Shown piece after piece: positions 19,132-26,002 of a DNA stretch of 34,903 nt. The stretch's first letter is position 1. The number at the start of each line of letters is the position of its first letter. The stretch spans positions 1 to 34,903 of the forward strand of contig JABJHA010000053.1 of the NCBI GenBank assembly GCA_018662005.1. The letters are read 5' to 3'. This DNA comes from Rhodospirillaceae bacterium. Its GTDB lineage: Bacteria > Pseudomonadota > Alphaproteobacteria > Rhodospirillales > JABHCV01. Under the pieces are notes generated by a model. That model did not search any database, had not been told where the DNA came from, and worked only from the letters and a program-made list of their open reading frames with translations. Both the position numbers and the translations under genes were made by a program.

Positions 19132-19512
19132 ATGGACGAAAAAATGTTTGAAAAGGGACTGGCCAAACGAAAGGCCACGCTGGGCGATGAGTATGTTGAA
19201 GGCGTCATGGAAAACGCCGACGATTTCGCCCGCCCGTTTCAGGAAGCCATGACCGCCTGGTGCTGGGGTTTCGGCTGGGGTGATGAGGTCATTGACGAGA
19301 AAACCCGCTCGATGATGAATTTGGCGATGATCGGGGCGCTGGGCAAAATGCACGAATGGGAACTGCATTGCCGCGGCGCTTTGAAAAACGGCGTCTCGGT
19401 TGAAGAAATACGCGCCATCGTCCACGTCATCAGCATCTACTGCGGCGTCCCCCAGGGAGTGGAATGCTTCCGTCATGCCCGCAAGGTGCTTGAGGAAGAA
19501 GGCAAGCTTTAA
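19132..19512 (+). CDS. Carboxymuconolactone decarboxylase family protein
   Basis: The 126-residue protein is a single CMD/AhpD-like domain. It has the helical pattern FQEAMTAWCWGFGWGDEVIDEKTRSMMNLAMI, a central GKMHEWELHCRGALKNGVSVEEIRAI, and the C-terminal CGVPQGVECFRHARKVL. The two-cysteine CxxC of peroxidase-type AhpD is absent, so a gamma-carboxymuconolactone decarboxylase-like role fits better. The substrate is unknown and no aromatic-degradation genes are nearby. A GGAAGC ribosome site precedes the ATG. It ends at the left boundary of the accessory cassette. Confidence 0.88.
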   Translation: MDEKMFEKGLAKRKATLGDEYVEGVMENADDFARPFQEAMTAWCWGFGWGDEVIDEKTRSMMNLAMIGALGKMHEWELHCRGALKNGVSVEEIRAIVHVISIYCGVPQGVECFRHARKVLEEEGKL

Positions 19513-19517
19513 GGGTT
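19510..19517 (+). repeat. Left copy of 8-bp direct repeat at cassette boundary
   Basis: TAAGGGTT begins with the stop codon of the carboxymuconolactone-decarboxylase-like gene. An identical octamer lies at 22497-22504. It may mark the insertion of the four-gene cassette, but eight bases, three of them a stop codon, is weak evidence. Confidence 0.35.
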
Positions 19518-19525
19518 TAGAAATT

Positions 19526-19531
19526 TATAAT
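19526..19531 (+). promoter_or_regulatory. Candidate -10 element of the accessory cassette
   Basis: A perfect TATAAT lies 46 bases before the glycosylase-like ATG, just inside the left cassette boundary. No convincing -35 was found. Confidence 0.35.
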
Positions 19532-19577
19532 CATTATGAATAAAAAACGTGATCCAATAATCGAAGGGTAATGATTG

Positions 19578-20327
19578 ATGAATTTCATGCTTTCGTCTTA
19601 CGAGGTTCATCATCAAAATCAATGGGATTTTGATGATGAGGTTTTGCCGGGAGTTATCTATGGGGTGGCAGACGAATTGCTCAGTCCAGCCTATTGGGCC
19701 CTGCGTTGTAAAACAATCGAAGAACAAAAACGTGATTTCGTAAACCGTTACGGATCCTTGGAAGAGGAGGTTGGGTTCTGTCTTCTTGGTGGATATGGCG
19801 TTACAGTTGAGGTGGCAACAGCATTTTTCGTACGCTTGAAAAATATAGGAGTATTTAACCCAAACATATGCATCGAAGAGCCGGAAATTCTCAATGCACT
19901 TCTCGAGCCGTTGCCCATAAAAGGGAGGTTGCAACGCTATCGTTTCCCCAAACAGAGGTCGAAGAGGTTATCCAATGCGATGGAGTTTCTTGCGACTACA
20001 CCACTTGATTTACAAGATGCGATAACTTTTCGCGATGATCTTCAAAAGATCAGTGGAATAGGTCCAAAGACTGCCAGTTGGATTACGCGAAACTGGTTAA
20101 ATTCAGATGATGTAGCAATCATTGATATCCATATATTAAGGGCTGGTTGGGCTATCAATCTTTTTGATAAGAAAATACGACTGCCGAGGGATTATTTCTC
20201 TCTAGAAAAAAAATTCTTGAAACTAGCTGAAGCCATTGATGTACGTGCGTCAATTCTTGACGCTGTTATCTGGTCTGATATGCGAACATTTGGATCACGT
20301 TTGCTTAGAAGGCTTGACGTTGTATGA
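19578..20327 (+). CDS. OGG-type HhH-GPD DNA glycosylase/lyase-like protein
   Basis: The 249-residue protein has a helix-hairpin-helix ISGIGPKTAS (158-167) and the catalytic loop VAIIDIHILRAG. K164 and D183 are 19 residues apart, with H185 two further. This is the same spacing as catalytic K249 and D268 and nearby H270 in human OGG1 (LPGVGTKVA, VPVDVH). It therefore looks like a bifunctional glycosylase/lyase that removes a modified base. The N-terminal half (1-130) resembles no repair glycosylase I know. Related OGG-like genes occur in type IV CBASS. The ATG at 19578 follows a GAAGGG ribosome site, and an in-frame TTG at 19575 is less likely. It is the first gene of the AT-richer cassette. 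Confidence 0.8.
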   Translation: MNFMLSSYEVHHQNQWDFDDEVLPGVIYGVADELLSPAYWALRCKTIEEQKRDFVNRYGSLEEEVGFCLLGGYGVTVEVATAFFVRLKNIGVFNPNICIEEPEILNALLEPLPIKGRLQRYRFPKQRSKRLSNAMEFLATTPLDLQDAITFRDDLQKISGIGPKTASWITRNWLNSDDVAIIDIHILRAGWAINLFDKKIRLPRDYFSLEKKFLKLAEAIDVRASILDAVIWSDMRTFGSRLLRRLDVV

Positions 20328-20374
20328 AATGTCCTAATACCTTAGATTAGTACTTATAGGAAGAGGATACTATT

Positions 20375-20716
20375 ATGGGTGGTAGCGGAACAGGCTCTGG
20401 ATATCCAACAAGGGGCGGAGGGGGTGCTGAGGGTGATTGCGATCTTCAAATCCAAGCTACTTTATTCGGACCTGTCCTGGCAGTTGTGTCGGGGCTGAAT
20501 GTTGGTGACATTCTAGATATTGTATTGTTGCCAAGTGGTGCGACGTCTTCGGTTGCAGTAATGACACGAAGCGCTCCTATTCAGCAGGCGGGAACAATAG
20601 CCGGTGTTTCCCAACAAGCCGAACTCGTTAGATGCATTCAGGACGGTATAAACTATGAGGCGGAGGTGATTCAATTAGCAGGCCCCACCGTACGTCTAGA
20701 TATCAGAATGGCCTAA
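20375..20716 (+). CDS. Small protein with glycine-rich N terminus, possible modification acceptor
   Basis: The 113-residue protein begins MGGSGTGSGYPTRGGGG: 10 of the first 20 residues are Gly, and Gly2 would be exposed after Met removal. The rest (about 23-113) is a compact beta-rich domain with alternating hydrophobics, a NVGDILDIVLL segment, a helix near SQQAELVRCIQDG and a final strand VRLDIRM. It faintly resembles small HIRAN-like barrels, but I cannot assign a family. A strong GGAAGAGGA ribosome site suggests high expression compared with its neighbours. The flexible Gly-led N terminus next to a QueC-like enzyme recalls QatB and type IV CBASS acceptor proteins. This is inference. Confidence 0.72.
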   Translation: MGGSGTGSGYPTRGGGGAEGDCDLQIQATLFGPVLAVVSGLNVGDILDIVLLPSGATSSVAVMTRSAPIQQAGTIAGVSQQAELVRCIQDGINYEAEVIQLAGPTVRLDIRMA

Positions 20717-20721
20717 ATCCA

Positions 20722-21906
20722 ATGATTGTTGTTGGAGGGTATTACCTCGAACAGTGTGTGAAGCCACATGAAAAGGTGGGTTTTGGTTCTGGTGGTAGAG
20801 CTGCGATGGCAATAGCATCTGCAGGAGTACCAGTTGATTGGTATTATTATAGCCCTTCGGAGGACTGTCGTCGTGTTGCTCTTTCTTTAGCCCACGAGAA
20901 TATTGCGCATTTTCCGCATGACTCTGATGCACTTATTACATTTCGATATTTCCACCCCTTATCCTCTCCAGTCTACTCACCCAGCAATCCGGCAATTAGC
21001 CCATCGATTGAGGTTGAAGGCGATGTGGTGCTGCGCTTCGGTTTCATGGAGGGAGATGCTGTGGTTAGGGGAGGGCGGGTAATTTACGATCCCCAATCTC
21101 CAAATGAACCAATAAGTTACTCAAAAAATGGCTCGATTGCGAGCAATTTAGCCATTGTATTGAATGCAACAGAAGTCCGGAAGTTGGGCCGGTCAGATGA
21201 TGAGACCGAAGCTGTTAAGAAAGTAGGCACAATAGATAATGCAGATGTGGTGTTGGTGAAAGCAGGTGCCGAGGGGTGTCGTGTTTACCTGTCTGGGGAA
21301 CTCCAAGGAACTGTCCCACCTTACAAATCGGAGCGAGTATACAAGATCGGCTCAGGAGATGTGTTTAGCGCTTCTTTTGCATACCAATGGGGGGTTTTAG
21401 GAAAAAGCGAAATGGAAAGTGCCGATGTCGCTTCTCGCTGCACGTCCCAGTATTGTGAGACACGCCTTCCGACTGTCCTGGCCAATGAGGACTTGAAAAG
21501 ACTGAAATCAATAGAAAGGAAACGCGAGGGGAGAATTTATATAGCTGGTCCCTTTTTCACGGTTGGAGAGTTATGGGTAATTGAGGAAGCATGGAAAGCT
21601 CTGACCGAACTCGGGGCGGAGGTGTTCTCCCCCTATCATGCTGTAGGATTTGGTTCAGCAGATCAGGTTGCAGATGCCGACCTTAAGGGATTGGACGAGT
21701 GCACAGCAGTTCTTGCATTCATTGATGGGTGTGATCTTGGGACAATATTTGAGATTGGCTATGCACGATCAAAAAATGTTCCAGTTGTCGCGTTATCTGA
21801 AAATGCCAAAGATGGAGATTTGACGATGCTCACGGGAACTGGGTGCATTCTGATCGATGATTTCTCGACTGCGATTTATCGGGCCGCTTGGGAAAGCTGG
21901 CGGTGA
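20722..21906 (+). CDS. PfkB-family kinase fused to nucleoside 2-deoxyribosyltransferase
   Basis: This 394-residue protein has two enzymes. Residues 1-260 are a ribokinase/PfkB-type kinase: a glycine pair in GSGGRAAMAIASAG (22-35), NATEVRKL (148-155), and the anion-hole/catalytic motif KIGSGDVF with D213. Residues 270-394 are a nucleoside 2-deoxyribosyltransferase-like domain: RIYIAGPF (271-278), DADLKGLDECTAVLAFIDG, and GTIFEIGYA with the expected nucleophile E344. Together they could exchange or release a base from a (deoxy)nucleoside and phosphorylate the sugar or nucleoside. The start is five bases after the previous stop. The TGA overlaps the GTG of the next gene. I know of no housekeeping enzyme with this fusion. 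Confidence 0.82.
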   Translation: MIVVGGYYLEQCVKPHEKVGFGSGGRAAMAIASAGVPVDWYYYSPSEDCRRVALSLAHENIAHFPHDSDALITFRYFHPLSSPVYSPSNPAISPSIEVEGDVVLRFGFMEGDAVVRGGRVIYDPQSPNEPISYSKNGSIASNLAIVLNATEVRKLGRSDDETEAVKKVGTIDNADVVLVKAGAEGCRVYLSGELQGTVPPYKSERVYKIGSGDVFSASFAYQWGVLGKSEMESADVASRCTSQYCETRLPTVLANEDLKRLKSIERKREGRIYIAGPFFTVGELWVIEEAWKALTELGAEVFSPYHAVGFGSADQVADADLKGLDECTAVLAFIDGCDLGTIFEIGYARSKNVPVVALSENAKDGDLTMLTGTGCILIDDFSTAIYRAAWESWR

Positions 21907-22499
21907 GGCTGTTGCTATTTTCTGGCGGCGTTGAATCAACATGTCTTGCACATGAACTTCAGCCTGATCTTCTCTTAACAATCGATTATGGACAGAAACC
22001 TGTATTGGGTGAAACTAGAGCGGCGACGACAATCGCATCAAGGCTTTCGCTTAGGCATGAATTGATTAGTGTTCCGATGCAAGAAATGGGTCGTGGCGAT
22101 ATGGCTGGTTCTCATCCAGCAAGAGATGAGGCCATCCCAGAATGGTGGCCATACCGCAATCAAATGCTGATAACTCTTGCAGCTATGCGTTATGAGCGTG
22201 AGGGACTTCAGGAAATCATTATTGGCACTATGAAAACAGACTCCGTCCATTCAGATGGCACACAACAGTTTATTACAAACATTGATGTACTAATGAGGTG
22301 CCAAGCGCCGTATGTGACTGTTGTTGCTCCCGCGATTAATATGACAACGCTAGAACTCGTTGGGCGTTCTAGAACCCCAAGAGAACTTTTGGGTTGGACG
22401 CATTCATGCCATCGTTCATCTATAGCATGCGGAGTTTGTCGTGGCTGCTATAAGACGATTCAGCTTTTCAAAGAGCTTGATGAGGAAGGAAAAATATAA
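21903..22499 (+). CDS. QueC-like 7-cyano-7-deazaguanine synthase homologue
   Basis: The 198-residue protein has the QueC fold signatures: PP-loop SGGVES (7-12, canonical SGGxDS), TIDYGQ (26-31), WPYRNQMLITLAA (82-94), a K111-T-D113 segment with SDGTQQF, and zinc-ligand cysteines C169, C176, C179 and C182 in SC-x6-CxxCxxC. The Asp-to-Glu change in the PP-loop and the lack of queD, queE or queF nearby argue against ordinary queuosine synthesis. QueC-like enzymes of Qat and type IV CBASS attach a deazaguanine to a partner protein, which is a possible role here. The GTG start shares four bases with the kinase/transferase stop. A TTG at 21888 is less likely. Confidence 0.85.
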   Translation: MRLLLFSGGVESTCLAHELQPDLLLTIDYGQKPVLGETRAATTIASRLSLRHELISVPMQEMGRGDMAGSHPARDEAIPEWWPYRNQMLITLAAMRYEREGLQEIIIGTMKTDSVHSDGTQQFITNIDVLMRCQAPYVTVVAPAINMTTLELVGRSRTPRELLGWTHSCHRSSIACGVCRGCYKTIQLFKELDEEGKI

Positions 22500-22504
22500 G
22501 GGTT
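22497..22504 (+). repeat. Right copy of 8-bp direct repeat at cassette boundary
   Basis: TAAGGGTT begins with the stop of the QueC-like gene, and its last two bases belong to the convergent helicase stop. It is identical to 19510-19517. Removing one copy plus the cassette would leave the two flanking genes convergent with three bases between their stops. Confidence 0.35.
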
Positions 22505-24032
22505 ACTTGTCGCCGGGGCGGCGCATGAAGGCCGGGACGTTGCCGCTGTCGCCGAATTTCTGCTTTTCGTCGCCTGAATTCTGGGCCGGTCGCGGTTGCT
22601 GCTGAGGCCGGGCCTGTTTTTGCCGTTGGGGCTGCGGTTTGGCGGCCTCTTTATCTGCCGGTTTATCTGCCGGTTTTTCGTCCCTGGGTTGGCGTCCACG
22701 TCCACGGCCACGTCCACCACGTGAGCGGTTGCGCTCGCGTTCCTGCTTAGGGGCGGCTTGCTCACTGGTTTGTTCTTGAGCTTTAGCTGGGACTTGATCC
22801 GGGGTCTGTTCTTCTGCGGCCTCTTTAGGCGTGTCCTCTTTATCGGGGGTGGCCTTGACCGGTTTGGGGTTTTCGACGACTTTGAAGCCTGTTTGACCGA
22901 ATGGTGGGATTTCCTTGCCGATCAGCCTGGTGATCGCCTCGATATACTTGCGGTCTTCGGCGACGGCAATGGTGTAGGCGTGGCCCTGGAGACCGGCGCG
23001 TCCGGTGCGGCCGATACGGTGAACGTAGTCTTCGGCGTGGCTCGGCACGTCGAAATTAAAGACATGGCTTAGGGCCGGAATGTCGAGGCCACGGGCCGCA
23101 ACATCACTGCAAATCATGTAGGTGAACTTGTTTTCCTTGAACCGTTGCAGCATTTCCATGCGCGCCGGTTGCGCCATATCTCCATGCAACTGGCCGACGG
23201 AGTAACCGTGCTTGGTCATGGATCGGTGAAGGGTGCCGATATCGCGCTTTCGGTTGCAGAAAATAAGCGCGTCCTTGACGTCTTCCTGGGCAATCAGCCT
23301 GCGAAGGGCTGCGCGTTTTTCTTTTTGCCCGCCACCGGGGCGTCGCCCATCGCCGTGCGGAACCATGATCAGTCCCTGGGTGATGGTCTCGTCGCTGGTT
23401 TCCAGCTTGGCGATGGTGATTTCTTTCGGGTTCATCAGGAATTTGTCGGCAAGACGGCGAATTTCCGGGGCCACGGTGGCCGAGAAAAACAAGGTCTGAC
23501 GCATCGGTGAAATCAGCGAGACGATCTTTTCAACATCGGGGATGAAGCCCATGTCGAGCATCCGGTCCGCTTCGTCGATAACCAGAATCTTGACATCGGT
23601 CATCAGCAGGCGTCCGCGCTCAAACAAATCAAGCAGCCGACCGGGGGTGGCGATCAGCACGTCGGGGCCGCGGTCGATGACTTTCAATTGTTCGTTCATG
23701 GACGAGCCGCCGATCAGCAGCGCCTTGCTCAATTTGTGGTACTTGCCGTAGGTGTCGAAGTTGTCGGCAACCTGGGCAGCAAGCTCGCGTGTCGGCTCGA
23801 GAATCAACGAGCGCGGCATCCGCGCTTTTGCCCGGCCCGAGGCCAGCACGTCGATCATCGGCAGGGTGAAGCCGGCCGTCTTGCCAGTGCCGGTCTGCGC
23901 GCAACCCAAAATGTCGCGGCCCATCAGCACAATAGGAATGGCCTGCTCCTGAATGGGAGTGGGGGTGGTGTAACCTGCGTCTTCGACGGCTTTTAGGACG
24001 CCGTCGCCAAGTCCAAGATCTGAAAAATTCAT
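22503..24032 (-). CDS. rhlE: DEAD-box ATP-dependent RNA helicase, RhlE type
   Basis: The 509-residue protein unwinds structured RNA, probably in ribosome maturation or RNA turnover. It begins with the Q-motif region FSDLGLGDGVLKAVEDAGY, then AQTGTGKT (45-52), PTRELAAQ, DEAD (153-156), SAT (184-186), the helicase C domain ending HRIGRTGRAG, and a long low-complexity tail from about residue 385 rich in Lys, Gln, Pro, Glu and RGRGRGR repeats. Such basic RGG-like tails bind RNA in RhlE proteins. The gene faces the accessory cassette, and its stop lies four bases past the QueC-like stop. Confidence 0.94.
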   Translation of the reverse strand: MNFSDLGLGDGVLKAVEDAGYTTPTPIQEQAIPIVLMGRDILGCAQTGTGKTAGFTLPMIDVLASGRAKARMPRSLILEPTRELAAQVADNFDTYGKYHKLSKALLIGGSSMNEQLKVIDRGPDVLIATPGRLLDLFERGRLLMTDVKILVIDEADRMLDMGFIPDVEKIVSLISPMRQTLFFSATVAPEIRRLADKFLMNPKEITIAKLETSDETITQGLIMVPHGDGRRPGGGQKEKRAALRRLIAQEDVKDALIFCNRKRDIGTLHRSMTKHGYSVGQLHGDMAQPARMEMLQRFKENKFTYMICSDVAARGLDIPALSHVFNFDVPSHAEDYVHRIGRTGRAGLQGHAYTIAVAEDRKYIEAITRLIGKEIPPFGQTGFKVVENPKPVKATPDKEDTPKEAAEEQTPDQVPAKAQEQTSEQAAPKQERERNRSRGGRGRGRGRQPRDEKPADKPADKEAAKPQPQRQKQARPQQQPRPAQNSGDEKQKFGDSGNVPAFMRRPGDK

Positions 24033-24198
24033 ATGGTTTGGGATAGATGGGCACCAACAAATGATGCCTTTGATCCCCGTCCTTAAGTTGAGGAAAGCGG
24101 GATATTAGGCTTTCCGTGCTTTAAGTCAATAATGAAGGTCGATAGAATCCCATATGACTTAACAGATTCTTGTAAATTTCAAAGAAAGCTTCCCGCCC

Positions 24199-24738
24199 AT
24201 GTTGATTAAGGCTGACCGTTCGGCGCTACTGGTTATTGATATTCAGGACAAATTGGCCCCTGCGATGAACAATATCGAAGGGGTTGTTGAGAACACCTCA
24301 ATTTTGATGCGCGCGGCGTCCCGCCTGAAGGTGCCACAGCTGGTTTCGGAGCAATATCCGCAAGGGTTGGGGGCAACCATTGAACCGCTGGCCGAACTGG
24401 GCATTGGCGAGGTCGTAGCCAAGGTGACGTTTTCCTGCATGGCAGACGCGGACTATGGGCCGCGCTTTAAGGCCCTTGGTCGTGCACAGGCGGTGATTGT
24501 CGGGGTTGAAGCCCATGTCTGCGTGCTGCAAACGGCAATGGATTTACTGGAACAAAATGTGCAAGTCTTCGTGGTTGCTGATGCGACAACCTCGCGCAGC
24601 CCGGACAACCATTCCATGGGGTTGCACAGGTTGAGTGGCGCGGGGGCGGAAATTGTCACCACGGAAATGGTGTTGTTTGAATGGCTGGGTCAGGCGGGAA
24701 CGCCTGAGTTCAAGGATATAAGTAAATTTATCAAATAG
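24199..24738 (+). CDS. Isochorismatase-family cysteine hydrolase
   Basis: The 179-residue protein has the catalytic triad of the family: D14 in LLVIDIQ, K75 in EVVAKVTFSC, and C108 in VGVEAHVCVLQTA. The cis-peptide-type VEAHVCV and the DATTSRS stretch are also typical of the YcaC/nicotinamidase-like branch. The substrate is unknown. It is divergent from the helicase gene and about 30 bp before the alpha/beta hydrolase gene. Confidence 0.92.
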   Translation: MLIKADRSALLVIDIQDKLAPAMNNIEGVVENTSILMRAASRLKVPQLVSEQYPQGLGATIEPLAELGIGEVVAKVTFSCMADADYGPRFKALGRAQAVIVGVEAHVCVLQTAMDLLEQNVQVFVVADATTSRSPDNHSMGLHRLSGAGAEIVTTEMVLFEWLGQAGTPEFKDISKFIK

Positions 24739-24768
24739 TTAGCGTCATTTATTAAGAGTTTGATTCGG

Positions 24769-25467
24769 ATGGAAAAGACTCACCTACTGCTGTTGCCGGG
24801 GCTGCTGTGCGACGAAAATTTATGGTCCCATCAGATCAGGACGCTGGCGGACATCGCCGACGTTTCTGTCGCCGATCTGACCCGCGATGACAGTATAGAA
24901 GCGATGGCGGCGCGGACGTTGAGCGAAGCCCCCGAAACCTTCGCCCTGGCCGGATTATCCATGGGCGGTTATGTGGCCCAGGAAATTTTGCGTCAGGCCC
25001 CTGATCGGGTGCAACGTCTGGCCCTGCTTGATACGTCGGCCTTGCCCGATAGTGACGAGCAACGCAAACGCCGCACCGGCTTTATCAATCTGACCCTGGA
25101 AGGCAAATTCAGGGGGGTTACGAAACGTCTGCTGCCGCTGCTCATTCATCAAGACAGGTTGACTGATGAAGATCTGACCAACTCAATCATGACGATGGCT
25201 GAACATATCGGCGAGGAGGCGTTTATCCGCCAACAGCATACGATTATGAGCCGCAAAGATGGCTTTGAGGTTCTCTCGCGTGTTAATTGTCCGGCGGTGG
25301 TGATATGTGGGGCACAGGATAACCTGACCCCGCCTGAACAGCATCAGGCAATGGTTGACGCCATTCCCGGCGCTGTCCTTGTTGTAATTGAAGATTGCGG
25401 CCATTTGTCGACACTGGAACGACCCTATGCGGTCAGCGCGGCCATGCGCTATTGGTTACAGGTATAA
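24769..25467 (+). CDS. Alpha/beta-fold hydrolase
   Basis: The 232-residue protein has LLLLPGLLCDENLW at the N terminus, the nucleophile elbow GLSMGG with Ser64, the acidic residue in VVICGAQDNLTPPEQH, and the catalytic His in DCGHLSTLERP. The substrate cannot be told from sequence. The ATG at 24769 is chosen over an in-frame TTG at 24760 because it is the first ATG with family-like sequence. The gamma-carbonic-anhydrase-like gene starts five bases after its stop, so it heads a likely five-gene plus-strand run. Confidence 0.88.
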   Translation: MEKTHLLLLPGLLCDENLWSHQIRTLADIADVSVADLTRDDSIEAMAARTLSEAPETFALAGLSMGGYVAQEILRQAPDRVQRLALLDTSALPDSDEQRKRRTGFINLTLEGKFRGVTKRLLPLLIHQDRLTDEDLTNSIMTMAEHIGEEAFIRQQHTIMSRKDGFEVLSRVNCPAVVICGAQDNLTPPEQHQAMVDAIPGAVLVVIEDCGHLSTLERPYAVSAAMRYWLQV

Positions 25468-25471
25468 AAAT

Positions 25472-26002
25472 ATGACCGGTCTAATTCTTCCCTACGAGGA
25501 AACCGTACCGACAATTTCCGATGACGCCTTTATCGCCCCCAACGCCACCATCATCGGTGATGTTGTGATCGGCGATGACAGTGGCGTCTGGTTCAATTGC
25601 CTGCTGCGCGGTGACGTCAATGAAATCCGCGTCGGTGAGCGAACCAACATTCAGGATGGCACCATCGTCCATGTTTCGGGTGAAGGGCAGGGAACTTATA
25701 TTGGCAATGACATCACCATCGGTCATATGGCCCTGATCCATGCCTGCACGCTCGAAGATGGCTGTTTCATTGGCATGAACGCAACGGTCATGGATGGCGC
25801 TGTCATCGAAAGTGGCGCTATTGTCGCCGCCGGGGCGCTTGTGTCACCGGGTAAAACCATTCCCGCCGGTCAGTTGTGGGGCGGCACACCGGCTCGTTAC
25901 TTGCGCGACCTTACCCAGAGCGACCTTGAAATGATAGCCTACACAGCGCCCCATTATGTCAAGTTGGCCCATCGATATCGCAAAGGTTTGGCAGAGCAGT
26001 GA
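25472..26002 (+). CDS. Gamma carbonic anhydrase family protein
   Basis: The 176-residue left-handed beta-helix protein has hexapeptide repeats: AFIAPNATIIGDVVIGDDSGVW, NIQDGTIVHV, IGNDITIGHMALIHACTLEDGCFIGMNATVMDGAVI and VAAGALVSPG. Three histidines (IVHV, GHMALIH) match the zinc ligands of Cam-type gamma carbonic anhydrases and their homologues (YrdA, PaaY). Enzymatic activity is not certain, because many family members show none in vitro. The ATG at 25472 is preferred, since the longer frame overlaps the hydrolase gene. Its stop overlaps the meaB-like start by four bases. Confidence 0.93.
   Translation: MTGLILPYEETVPTISDDAFIAPNATIIGDVVIGDDSGVWFNCLLRGDVNEIRVGERTNIQDGTIVHVSGEGQGTYIGNDITIGHMALIHACTLEDGCFIGMNATVMDGAVIESGAIVAAGALVSPGKTIPAGQLWGGTPARYLRDLTQSDLEMIAYTAPHYVKLAHRYRKGLAEQ

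Larger units (their letters stand above)
19513..22500 (+). other. Four-gene accessory cassette (OGG-like, Gly-N-terminal small protein, PfkB-NDT, QueC-like)
   Basis: Four plus-strand genes are packed with gaps of 47 bp and 5 bp and a 4-bp overlap, between genes that would otherwise be convergent. Base composition drops sharply: line 20101-20160 is 37% G+C, against 65% in line 18961-19020. All recognisable parts act on nucleobases or nucleosides. QueC- and OGG-like genes occur in type IV CBASS, but no nucleotidyltransferase or effector is present here. I infer a horizontally acquired base-modification or defence module. Confidence 0.6.

Noticed and set aside
19513-22500. Calling the cassette type IV CBASS
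   Set aside because: There is no CD-NTase, TGT-like protein or recognised effector, so only the QueC- and OGG-like parts are shared.
19513-22500. Calling the cassette Qat or a queuosine pathway
   Set aside because: No QatA ATPase or QatD TatD nuclease is present, and no queD, queE, queF or tgt. The PP-loop is also atypical.
24121-24162. Inverted repeat TTAAGTC ... GACTTAA in the helicase/hydrolase spacer
   Set aside because: Only seven bases per arm with a 28-base gap in AT-rich DNA, easily a chance match with no known operator resemblance.
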